Assembly (NCBI GenBank): GCA_902492825.1 | Contig: CABUMZ010000009.1 | Coordinates: forward strand, 1-24,983 | DNA: 24,983 nucleotides | Reading direction: 5' to 3' | Source: an uncultured Collinsella sp. | GTDB lineage: Bacteria; Actinomycetota; Coriobacteriia; Coriobacteriales; Coriobacteriaceae | Made by a program: the position numbers and the translations under genes | The notes under the pieces: model-generated | Databases searched by the model: none | What the model was told of the DNA's origin: nothing | Seen by the model: only the letters and a program-made list of their open reading frames with translations | In this document: piece by piece, positions 7,838 to 15,237 of the stretch | How the letters are laid out: each line of letters begins with the position of its first letter | How positions within the stretch are numbered: position 1 is the stretch's first letter

Positions 7838-8486
7838 TTAAATCAACCCTCCCTGCCATCAAATCCCTAATGTCGACACCCTCGGTGTCAAATCCGTTTA
7901 TCGTATCCAGATACTTACGTCGAGCATTCTGTTCTCGCTCAAATCGTTTGGGATAAAACTCAGCTCCCGAGGCCTGCTTCCAATCGCGGAACCTGATCGC
8001 CGAGAACGCGCGCTCACTCATAAGAGCGTATTGGATGCCCAAATCGCCCAAGCGCATAATGAGTTGCAGTTGCCTGAGCGAGATCATGCCGTTAACGAAC
8101 TGTCTTGCAAACGAAAAGTAGGAATCGTCGGCGCGATAGCCTCGAATAACATCATAGGGAGAAATATCAATCAGGCAGTTATCCAGCAGATAGCGAAGTC
8201 CTTCGCGTGCCAGCGGCGTCGAGACATTAAACTCCCGGTTGTCGGCCAAAATCGCAAGCCAATTAAGAATTGAAAACTCCCCGGACTCCAAATCCAAGAC
8301 CGCGAGACCATCCATATCGAGCTCATATCGATTCGCGATACCATCGGACTCGGTCCGGCATGCCCATTCCATCGCCATTTCCTCATGTGGCGTGCAATAA
8401 AACCCACGTCCATAGTCGTTGAACTGCTTACATCTATCCAGCGACGGATGCTCGACAACAACCTCCGACCCGTGCCACAGCTCCAT
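7803..8486 (-). CDS. DUF3990-family protein, putative ADP-ribosyltransferase-like toxin
   Basis: A 227-residue cytoplasmic protein. The start MELWHGSEVVVEHPSLDRCK followed by DYGRGFYCTPHEEMAMEWA is the DUF3990 signature. The later block DDSYFSFARQFVNGMISLRQ and GIQYALMSERAFSAI is also typical. His5, Tyr30 and Glu158 are positioned like the H-Y-E residues of the ADP-ribosyltransferase fold, to which DUF3990 has been linked; that assignment is an inference. ATG 8486 has AGGAGG five bases upstream. It is the first gene of a two-gene operon with the XRE protein at 7139-7837, with a 20-bp perfect inverted repeat directly upstream. GC content is lower than in the flanking housekeeping genes. Confidence 0.78.
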   Translation of the reverse strand: MELWHGSEVVVEHPSLDRCKQFNDYGRGFYCTPHEEMAMEWACRTESDGIANRYELDMDGLAVLDLESGEFSILNWLAILADNREFNVSTPLAREGLRYLLDNCLIDISPYDVIRGYRADDSYFSFARQFVNGMISLRQLQLIMRLGDLGIQYALMSERAFSAIRFRDWKQASGAEFYPKRFEREQNARRKYLDTINGFDTEGVDIRDLMAGRVDLNDPRVNGLWAE

Positions 8487-8499
8487 ATCGGCCTCCTAA

Positions 8500-8528
8500 A
8501 AAATATCACCACAGTGATAGTTTACCAA
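8500..8528 (-). promoter_or_regulatory. Candidate promoter of the DUF3990/XRE operon
   Basis: On the minus strand TTGGTA (8523-8528) and TATTTT (8500-8505) are separated by exactly 17 nt. The -10 box abuts the AGGAGG ribosome binding site, implying a very short leader. The spacer is filled by one arm of the palindrome at 8503-8549. Confidence 0.5.
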
Positions 8529-8549
8529 TAACTATCACTGTGGTGATAT
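8503..8549. promoter_or_regulatory. Nested double palindrome, operator of the DUF3990/XRE operon
   Basis: A perfect 20-bp inverted repeat (8503-8522 and 8530-8549) with a 7-nt centre. Each arm is itself a palindrome, TATCAC-N4-GTGATA (8504-8519 and 8533-8548), giving two identical operator half-complexes 29 bp apart. The position over the likely promoter fits autorepression by the operon's XRE protein. Confidence 0.8.
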
Positions 8550-8580
8550 AGATAAGAGCTTTTGAGGGGTTGTAGCTCGA

Positions 8581-9171
8581 TTAGAGGCAGGCCTCGGCGA
8601 TGCGGCGCTTGAGTTCGTCGATACCGGTGCCGGTCTGGGAGCTCGTGATGATCACGTTTTCGGCCGGGACGTTGAGCTGCTTTTTGATGGCTGCTGCCTG
8701 ACGGGCCTGCTGGGTGCGGCTGAGCTTGTCGGCTTTGGTGAGGCAGACGATAAAGTTGAACTCGTTGCCCTGCAGGTAGTCGATCATGTCATGATCGAGC
8801 TTGCTGGGGTCGTGACGAATGTCCACCAGCGAGACGACCAAGTTAAAGCTGCGCTCGGAGTCGAAAAAGTCGCCGATAAGCTCGGCCCAGCGGTCGCGCT
8901 CGGCCTTAGAACGACGGGCGAAACCATAGCCCGGCAGGTCGACGAAGTGCACGTCGTCGGCCTCGAAGAAGTTGATGTTGCTCGTCTTGCCCGGCGTACT
9001 GGAAACCTTGACCAGGTTCTTGCGGCCAAAGAGCTTGTTCATAATCGACGACTTGCCCACGTTGGAGCGGCCGACAAAGCTCACCTCGGGGCAGGTGGAC
9101 TCGGGAATCTGCGAAACCTTGCCGTAGCTGGCGACGAACTTGGCAAGCTGGTAGTTAATGGAATCGGCCAT
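8581..9171 (-). CDS. engB: Ribosome biogenesis GTPase EngB/YsxC
   Basis: Essential TRAFAC-class GTPase acting in assembly of the large ribosomal subunit. The 196-residue protein has G1 GRSNVGKSS (34-42), the EngB motif STPGKT (58-63), G3 DLPGYG (78-83), G4 TKAD (145-148) and the G5 region TSS. Length is normal. ATG 9171 is chosen because AAGGAG lies 6-7 nt upstream; a GTG six bases earlier is less likely. It lies 38 bp downstream of the broken mtnN in the same direction and may share its transcript. Confidence 0.96.
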   Translation of the reverse strand: MADSINYQLAKFVASYGKVSQIPESTCPEVSFVGRSNVGKSSIMNKLFGRKNLVKVSSTPGKTSNINFFEADDVHFVDLPGYGFARRSKAERDRWAELIGDFFDSERSFNLVVSLVDIRHDPSKLDHDMIDYLQGNEFNFIVCLTKADKLSRTQQARQAAAIKKQLNVPAENVIITSSQTGTGIDELKRRIAEACL

Positions 9172-9209
9172 GGACACTCCTTGGTCGTAGGTTCTTACAA
9201 AAGAGCGCG

Positions 9210-9948
9210 CTATTGCGCAGCGGCAATGCGGCGGACGATATCGAGCGTGATGTTACTTGCGACACGCGCGTACTCGAACAGATCGAACTCTCGGTCGCAA
9301 ATTGCATCGTACGCCTCGTCACAATTATCGCTGATAGCGCGCAACACCAGGCAATCGACACCATTTTTGGTTGCGACATGAGCAATCGCCGCGCCCTCCA
9401 TGCCGACACAATCGGCATGCGTCGCTTCGATAGCGTCGTTACATGGCAGCGCCCGTCACAAAACGGTTGCCTGTGGCAATCGTGCCGACCAGGAACTGTT
9501 TGGTGCCCTCGTTCGAAGCGACTGCATTTGTTGAAGCATCAACGAACCCACGCTCAGCAAGCACGTCGACGGCAATATCGACCAGCGCGGGTGTCGAGCC
9601 AAACTCCTCGAGCCCCGGTGCGGACTCGGCAATAAGCGCGGTATCGGTATCCAGATAGCGTAGGCGTTTGCCAATGACCACGTCGTCGATATGGAGCTTG
9701 GGGTTCAAACCGCCCGCAATGCCCGAAAACACAACAGCCTGCGGAGCATACTTGCTAATGAGGTGCTGTGTTGCAGCGGCGGCGTTCACCGTGCCCATGC
9801 CCGCCGTTGTGGCGACAACTGTCAGACCGTCGAGCTCACCGCTCACAACGGTCAATCCAGCCTCCTGTGCCTCACAAACGTCGCTCAGCTCTTTCTTAAT
9901 CTGCATGATCTCTTTTTCGAGTGCACCGATGATCGCGATGGTAGCCAT
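9210..9948 (-). pseudogene. mtnN: Frameshifted 5'-methylthioadenosine/S-adenosylhomocysteine nucleosidase
   Basis: The intact enzyme cleaves MTA and SAH to adenine and the thioribose or homocysteine sugar. The N-terminal part (9948 to the TAA at 9439-9441) has ATIAIIGALEKEI, with the catalytic glutamate, and VVFSGIAGGLNPKLHIDDVVIG. The rest continues in another frame: DAIEATHADC, then GMEGAAIAHVATKNG and RAISDNCDEA, with the catalytic aspartate. The frames switch around 9430-9450. The total span of 739 nt is one base over a multiple of three, so one extra base, or a small deletion, breaks the gene. The usual Glu-Met-Glu of the ribose-binding motif reads Gly-Met-Glu. ATG 9948 follows GGGGA. 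A sequencing error remains possible. Confidence 0.85.
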
Positions 9949-10002
9949 GCCATTCCCCAAACCTATACGAAATTCTCAACCACGGTATGGTACCAGCATT
10001 TT

Positions 10003-10019
10003 GTTTGACCTCGTCAAAC
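10003..10019. promoter_or_regulatory. Palindrome upstream of mtnN, operator-like
   Basis: GTTTGAC (10003-10009) and GTCAAAC (10013-10019) form a perfect 7-bp inverted repeat with a 3-nt centre. On the minus strand a TTGACG box (10012-10017) lies within it, with a weak TACCAT (9987-9992) at 19 nt. It is a plausible repressor site over the mtnN promoter; the regulator is unknown. Confidence 0.4.
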
Positions 10020-10072
10020 GAACACGCTAAGCCAGCGCAGCTCGCGTATCATAAAGGGGCAAAAATAGCACG

Positions 10073-10891
10073 CTATCCGATTGCGTTTTTGAGCTCCGCA
10101 CGGCGTTTTTTCATGCCGTCCATGACGGCGTTGCGCAGCTCGGGCATGCGCGCGGTATCCATCTGGGGCACACCCTCGAGCTTATAGGGAATGCCCAGTT
10201 GCTCGTACTTGACGACACCCATCGTGTGATACGGCAGCATTTCCAGGCCCACCACGTTGTGCCATGGAGCGATGAGGCGACCGAGCTTCTCGCACTCCTC
10301 CACCGTGTCGGTAATGCCCGGCACCACCACGTGACGGATAACGACCTTGATCTTGCGACGTGCAAGCTCATCGCCAAACGCCAAGATGCGCGCGGGATCG
10401 CAACCAGTCAGCTTTTTATGCTCGACCGGGTCGGCATGCTTAATATCGAGCAGTACCATGTCGGTCTCGTTGAGCACGGCATCGAACTTCTCGGGGTGGT
10501 TGGGGTCAAATGCATAGCCACAGCTATCTAGGCAGGTATGTACACGACCATCGGGGTTGTTGTGCATTGCACGGAACAGGTCGGCCAAAAACTCAGGCTG
10601 TAGGAGCGGCTCGCCGCCGGACACCGTAATGCCACCGCTGCGATAGAACTCGTGGTTACTCTGGAACTCGTCCATCAGATGCTCGACGGTCACCATGGTG
10701 CCGCCGTTAACCGACCAGGTATCGGGATTGTGGCAATACGCGCAGCGCATGGGACAGCCCTGAACAAACACCACAAAGCGGATGCCGGGTCCGTCGACCG
10801 TTCCCATCGTCTCGATTGAATGCACGCGGCCTAGGGCAAATGCGGAATCCTCAGGACGAGCGTCCACACCCTCAAGCGTCATCTCAGCCAT
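10073..10891 (-). CDS. pflA: Pyruvate formate-lyase activating enzyme
   Basis: Radical-SAM enzyme that abstracts a hydrogen from the conserved glycine of pyruvate formate-lyase, installing the glycyl radical. The 272-residue protein carries the iron-sulfur motif CPMRCAYC (Cys46, Cys50, Cys53) followed by HNPDTW, plus the family segments IRFVVFVQG, GGITVSGGEPLLQ and LDIKHADPVEHKKLTG. Length is slightly above the usual 245-250 because of an N-terminal extension. ATG 10891 is preferred (GCGGGA and AAGG upstream); ATG 10882 is possible, and a TTG at 10921 is unlikely. It sits 7-10 kb from its substrate genes at 18119-20507 rather than beside them. Confidence 0.94.
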   Translation of the reverse strand: MAEMTLEGVDARPEDSAFALGRVHSIETMGTVDGPGIRFVVFVQGCPMRCAYCHNPDTWSVNGGTMVTVEHLMDEFQSNHEFYRSGGITVSGGEPLLQPEFLADLFRAMHNNPDGRVHTCLDSCGYAFDPNHPEKFDAVLNETDMVLLDIKHADPVEHKKLTGCDPARILAFGDELARRKIKVVIRHVVVPGITDTVEECEKLGRLIAPWHNVVGLEMLPYHTMGVVKYEQLGIPYKLEGVPQMDTARMPELRNAVMDGMKKRRAELKNAIG

Positions 10892-10930
10892 TCCCGCTAC
10901 CTTGCCTCTCCTTAGATGCAACCAATTAAA

Positions 10931-10987
10931 ATGCCAGAGCCATTCTAGCCCATGCGCTTGCGTTTAAACGTCTCGGGCTAGAATGGC
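10931..10987 (-). terminator. Hairpin terminator after degV
   Basis: A perfect 13-bp stem (GCCATTCTAGCCC 10939-10951 with GGGCTAGAATGGC 10975-10987) has a 23-nt loop and is flanked by ATTAAAA/TTTTAAT. On the minus strand it is followed by CTCTGGCATTTTAATT. It lies between degV and pflA, so it may end degV transcription or shape the pflA leader. Confidence 0.6.
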
Positions 10988-11001
10988 ACGTTTTAATCTA
11001 T

Positions 11002-11023
11002 CCCCCATCACCATGGCTGGGGG
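11002..11023 (-). other. Short hairpin between degV and pflA
   Basis: CCCCCA (11002-11007) pairs with TGGGGG (11018-11023) across a 10-nt loop, followed on the minus strand by ATAGATTAAAA. Possibly a first weak terminator for degV ahead of the stronger hairpin downstream. Confidence 0.4.
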
Positions 11024-11065
11024 CTACGTCGAGATGTCAGGCTGGAGAACGCTCGCCTGCGACCT

Positions 11066-11920
11066 TTACGCCTTAAGCGTGAGCACCGCACCGAAGGCGG
11101 TCGGGCCGCAGTGGCTCGAGATGACGCCACCAACCTGAGGCCAGGGGACGTCCTTAAAGCCAAGATCGTGTGCATAGACTTCCATGTCGTCGCGCATCTC
11201 CTGGGAAAGGCCCACCGAATACGCCAGCCCAATGTGCGAGTAGTCAATCTCGCCCTTGGCGACCATGTGATCAATAAAGGCGTGGGCGCACTTGAGCATA
11301 GAGCCGCGAAACTTCTTAGTCGCCACGAACTTGCCGCCCGTTACCTCAATGCAGGGCTTGATCTTGAGCAGATGGGCACCGAGGAATGCCACGTTAGACA
11401 AACGACCGCCCGCCTTAAGGAAGGCAAGATCAGTAGGAACAAAGCCCAGCAGCACGCGGTCCATGACGGAGTTCGTAAATGCAAAGATCTCGTCGACGGT
11501 GGCATCGGGACGAGCCTCAATATACTTGGCGGTCTCGACGACAACAAGCGACTGGCCTACCGAGACAAAGCGCGTGTCCATGGAGAACACGTAGTCGCGC
11601 CCCTGGGCCGCAATCTTTGAGGACTGATGCGAACAGGTCGTGGCCTCGGAATATGCAAGATGCAAAATAGTCGCGTCGGGCTGCTCAGCGTGAATGCGGT
11701 CGTACACGTGAGCAAAATCCGCAGGTGCGCAGCCGCTGGTCTTGGGCATCACGCCAAACTCGTTGCAGCGCGAATAAATCTCGAGCGGATCGATCGAGCC
11801 GTCCTCGACGGTCTCGTCACCAATCGTGACATGCATAGGCACGCGCACGATGCCGTAGCGCTCGCAGAGCTCCGGCGTCACATCCGACCCAGACTCAACC
11901 ACGATTACGTACTTGCCCAT
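11066..11920 (-). CDS. DegV-family protein, probable fatty-acid-binding subunit
   Basis: DegV/FakB proteins bind a fatty acid and present it to the FakA kinase for entry into phospholipid synthesis. The 283-residue cytoplasmic protein shows the family pattern: ESGSDVTPEL near the start, TSGCAPADFAHVYDRI (about 61-76, the usual TSqPs motif), AYSEATTCSHQSS (about 89-101), LKAGGRLSN and a C-terminal HCGPTAFGAV. The annotated start is ATG 11920, giving MGKYVIVVESGSD; the open frame runs back to 12031 but without homology, and the ribosome binding site is weak in either case. No fakA is seen nearby, which is common. The lipid and partner are unknown. Confidence 0.9.
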   Translation of the reverse strand: MGKYVIVVESGSDVTPELCERYGIVRVPMHVTIGDETVEDGSIDPLEIYSRCNEFGVMPKTSGCAPADFAHVYDRIHAEQPDATILHLAYSEATTCSHQSSKIAAQGRDYVFSMDTRFVSVGQSLVVVETAKYIEARPDATVDEIFAFTNSVMDRVLLGFVPTDLAFLKAGGRLSNVAFLGAHLLKIKPCIEVTGGKFVATKKFRGSMLKCAHAFIDHMVAKGEIDYSHIGLAYSVGLSQEMRDDMEVYAHDLGFKDVPWPQVGGVISSHCGPTAFGAVLTLKA

Positions 11921-12196
11921 TATTATCACGACCCATCTCGACGTTGGCTTTTCAATACATGACACGCGCCGCCGCACTGTTGCACAACGGCGTCCAAGCG
12001 CCAAAGAGACGCCGCCCCTTGCGCACAACAAAGGACAGCGTCTCCCTGGAAAACTCCGTGCTTATCTGAGATTCTACACGGTTTATTAAGGAGTGTTACT
12101 TATTCCGCAAACGGTCGCTATACGCGATAAGCGGTAGCTGGCCGCGGCAACTGCGACACATTCCGCCCAACAAGTCCAATCGTGCTCCATGCACGG

Positions 12197-13639
12197 TTAA
12201 TGAGCGAGGCGGTAGAAATCCATCGACGCCGCACCCTCGGCGTGCAGCTCCATCGCCGGAACCGCCGGCGAATAGGTACGGCTCGTAAGTGCCGCCTCGC
12301 CACCGTTGGCAAAAATCTCGACCATCGTAGTGTCCGAAAGCACGCGCAGGTCGCGAAGTTCGCCGAGCTCGATCGACCTCTGGTCGCGTCCATAGCCTTC
12401 GTCGCCCATATCGAGGGTAAGCATCCCGTCCGTATAACGCACAAAGACACCCTTGCGGATTTCGAGCTCGATCATCTTGGCTCCCTCGCAGGAAACCACG
12501 ACATCAAACAGGCGTCCCGGCTCCTCAACGGTCTCACCGCCTACAGCACGAACGCAATCGCCGCGCATCCTCTCAATCTCGTGCGCCGGCCACTGGCAGA
12601 GCTTGCCGCCGCGCATGCTCAGCTCTCTCGGCATCGTCAGCGCGCACTGCCACCCGCGCGCCGCCGTCGGGCTTTCTGTCGTCGCATCGGGGCAACCCGA
12701 CCATCCGATCATCAAACGCCGACCCGCAGCGTCCTCAAAGGACTGCGGGGCATAGAAATCAAAACCGGCATCGACCATCGGGGGCATGCCCTTCCCGACG
12801 ATTTTAAAGCTCGGCGCCTCCCAATCGGCCTCGATGGGGAACCACACGCACTGATGCGGATTGCGGTAACGCCAACCATCGGCAGGCACACCCTGCGGAC
12901 AGCAAACGAGAATAAGCTCGCCATCGAGCTCAAACAGATCGGGGCACTCCCACATAAAGCCAAACTTCTCGCCCAACTCAATGCGCGTCGCATAGCTCCA
13001 GTCCTCAAGATTGCGCGAGGTATAGACAAGCACGCAGCCACGGTCGTCTTTCGTACGAGCGCCCAGAACCATGTAGTAGATACCGTCGTGTTCAAGGATC
13101 TTGGGGTCGCGCACGTGCGTACCGATATCGTCGGGGTAATCGACCGGCCCAACAGCTATGCGCTTCTCGCCCAATTCGTCGGGATTCTCGGCAACCATAT
13201 GAATCTGGTTTTGCTCACGGCCCGTCAACACGTAGTCGTAATCATCACGGTCAAAATGCTTAACGTTGCCGGTATAGAAGTAGTGAATCTTGCCATCACG
13301 TACAAAGGCAGAACCAGAATACGCTCCACTCGAATCCAAATCGGAATCGGGGAACAGCACGGGACCGTGATTCTCGTACGTCACAAAATCCTTTGTCGTC
13401 AGATGGTTCCAAAGCACTGGACCGCCATGCGCAGCATCGAACGGATCGTATTGATGATAGATGTGATACGTATCACCAATCTGAACCAAACCATTGGGGT
13501 CGTTGAGCCAGCCAAGCTCAGGCTCCACATGGAACAAAAGCCTATCGGGGTCGGACGCGATGCGAGCCGCCGTCTCATCCTGTCCGGCACGCCACTGCTC
13601 ATAGTCCGCACGCATCACCTTGTTTTTTTGATTAAACAT
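12197..13639 (-). CDS. scrB: Sucrose-6-phosphate hydrolase, GH32
   Basis: Intracellular beta-fructofuranosidase that hydrolyses sucrose 6-phosphate delivered by the PTS to glucose 6-phosphate and fructose. The 480-residue protein has all three GH32 catalytic motifs: WLNDPNG with nucleophile Asp47, VRDP with Asp178 and WECPDLF with acid/base Glu231, in a five-blade propeller, then a C-terminal beta-sandwich. There is no signal peptide. GAGAAGG lies 9 nt before ATG 13639; an ATG six bases earlier (13645) is also possible. It is the last gene of the lacI-controlled operon, 95 bp after scrA. A fructan or other fructoside substrate cannot be excluded. Confidence 0.93.
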   Translation of the reverse strand: MFNQKNKVMRADYEQWRAGQDETAARIASDPDRLLFHVEPELGWLNDPNGLVQIGDTYHIYHQYDPFDAAHGGPVLWNHLTTKDFVTYENHGPVLFPDSDLDSSGAYSGSAFVRDGKIHYFYTGNVKHFDRDDYDYVLTGREQNQIHMVAENPDELGEKRIAVGPVDYPDDIGTHVRDPKILEHDGIYYMVLGARTKDDRGCVLVYTSRNLEDWSYATRIELGEKFGFMWECPDLFELDGELILVCCPQGVPADGWRYRNPHQCVWFPIEADWEAPSFKIVGKGMPPMVDAGFDFYAPQSFEDAAGRRLMIGWSGCPDATTESPTAARGWQCALTMPRELSMRGGKLCQWPAHEIERMRGDCVRAVGGETVEEPGRLFDVVVSCEGAKMIELEIRKGVFVRYTDGMLTLDMGDEGYGRDQRSIELGELRDLRVLSDTTMVEIFANGGEAALTSRTYSPAVPAMELHAEGAASMDFYRLAH

Positions 13640-13740
13640 CGCCATTGACCTTCTCGTCTATAGGAAAGGACGCTCGACTCACACGAGCCGAACGCCCTTC
13701 CCCAAATGGACTTATCCGCACATTACGCTGAACGGCTCAA

Positions 13741-15192
13741 CTAGAAGCTAACGTCGAAGACAGCGCCAGCGCCCTCTTCATCGGTGGTCGGCACGCCCTT
13801 TGCCTTGTTGTAGGCAAAGATCAAGACGATCGGCACGATGAAGGCGATGAGATTGCCAGCCACATACCACACGAGCGTCTCGGGCGTAACGATGAGCAGG
13901 CCAAGCACGCCGGTCAGACCCTGACCGATGGCGCGCACCTCAAAGAGCTTCACGAAGGCACCGCCGCAGCCTGCACCGATGCAAGCGCAGATGAACGGGA
14001 TGATCGAGTAGCGCATGTTTGCAGCAAAGATTGCGGGCTCGGAGATACCGACCAGCGTCGGGATAAAGGACGACATGCAGATGTTGCGCTCTTTGGAATG
14101 CTTCTTGTGAATGAGATACATGCCGATGGCGCCACCGCCCTGGGCGATGATGGAAACCGACCAGATTGCCTGGATGTAGTTGAAGCCAGTCGTGGCAACG
14201 AGGTTTGCCTCGATACCCTGGATGAACTGATGCGTACCGGTAACGACGAGCGGCTGCAGGAATGCGGCAAAGACAAAGGCACCGAAGACGCCCATCCTGT
14301 TGTACAGGATATCGATTACGCCGGCGAGGACGTCGCCGATCAGGTTGCCGAGCGGGCCGAACACGGTGAACAGGGCGACGTTAGCAAGAATCAGGGTAAC
14401 GGTCGGGACAAAGACGAACGAAACGACCTCGGGGATGTACTTCTGGGCAATCTTCTCGACCTTGGCCATAAACCAGGCAGTCAGGATTGCAGGGAACACG
14501 CCGCCCTGGAAAGCAACCATGGGAATGGAGAGCGGACCGAAGTTCCAGTACTCAGCACCCGTCGGGTCCATAACGAACGTGTTACGGTTCATAAGGCTCG
14601 GGTGAACCATGACGATACCGACGAGGATGCCCAGGATCGGGTTACCGCCAAAACGCTTGACCGCGCTGTACATAACCAGGACAGGTAGGTAGTCGAAGGT
14701 GGTGGCGATAATGGCAAAGAAGCTTGCGAGGTTCTTGAGGAACTCGCTGTGATCGGCGAGGCTGCCCTCCATGCCAAAGAGGCCGTTGGCAACGATCAGC
14801 GACTTAAGGCCGATGATGATAGCAGCGCCGACGAAAGCGGGAATGATGGGGATAAAGATGTCCGAGAATACCTTGAGGACCGAGAAGAACTTGCCCTTCT
14901 TGTCCGCCTCGGCGCCCTTGACCTCGGAAGCGCTGATCTCCTTAACGCCCGTCAGAGCCATAAACTCATCGTAAACCTTGTTGACGGTACCGGTACCGAA
15001 GATGATCATGAGCTGGCCGCTGTTGTACAGCACGCCCTTGACGCCATCGATGTTCTCGAGCTCGGCCTTGTTGTACTTGCTCGTATCCTTGAGCACCAGA
15101 CGCAGACGCGTAACGCAATGCGTGGCGCCCTCGATGTTCTCCAGACCGCCGACGTTATCGACGACTTGCTGAGACACTACTTTGTAGTCCAT
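13741..15192 (-). CDS. scrA: PTS sucrose-type EIIBC permease
   Basis: Imports and phosphorylates sucrose (or a related beta-fructoside or glucoside) across the membrane. The 483-residue protein has an N-terminal EIIB domain with phosphocysteine Cys26 (ENIEGATHCVTRLRLVLKD) and a C-terminal EIIC domain from about residue 100 with some ten hydrophobic segments and the GISEPAIF motif. There is no EIIA domain, so a general EIIA encoded elsewhere must supply phosphate. ATG 15192 is chosen because GGAGAGG precedes it; ATG 15204 is too close to its own AAAGG. It lies 45 bp after the second GH32 gene and ahead of scrB. The specificity is inferred from the family and its neighbours. Confidence 0.92.
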   Translation of the reverse strand: MDYKVVSQQVVDNVGGLENIEGATHCVTRLRLVLKDTSKYNKAELENIDGVKGVLYNSGQLMIIFGTGTVNKVYDEFMALTGVKEISASEVKGAEADKKGKFFSVLKVFSDIFIPIIPAFVGAAIIIGLKSLIVANGLFGMEGSLADHSEFLKNLASFFAIIATTFDYLPVLVMYSAVKRFGGNPILGILVGIVMVHPSLMNRNTFVMDPTGAEYWNFGPLSIPMVAFQGGVFPAILTAWFMAKVEKIAQKYIPEVVSFVFVPTVTLILANVALFTVFGPLGNLIGDVLAGVIDILYNRMGVFGAFVFAAFLQPLVVTGTHQFIQGIEANLVATTGFNYIQAIWSVSIIAQGGGAIGMYLIHKKHSKERNICMSSFIPTLVGISEPAIFAANMRYSIIPFICACIGAGCGGAFVKLFEVRAIGQGLTGVLGLLIVTPETLVWYVAGNLIAFIVPIVLIFAYNKAKGVPTTDEEGAGAVFDVSF

Positions 15193-15237
15193 GTTCCTCT
15201 CCATTCCTTTACGAAATCATAAGACGTTTTGATGCCA

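Noticed and set aside
9210..9401. A separate 63-residue gene starting MEGAAIAHV
   Set aside because: It is the C-terminal part of mtnN in a shifted frame, starting within a known motif, not an independent gene.
12182..13648. 488-codon plus-strand open frame opposite scrB
   Set aside because: Antisense of a GH32 gene with all catalytic motifs; the translation has no recognisable family.
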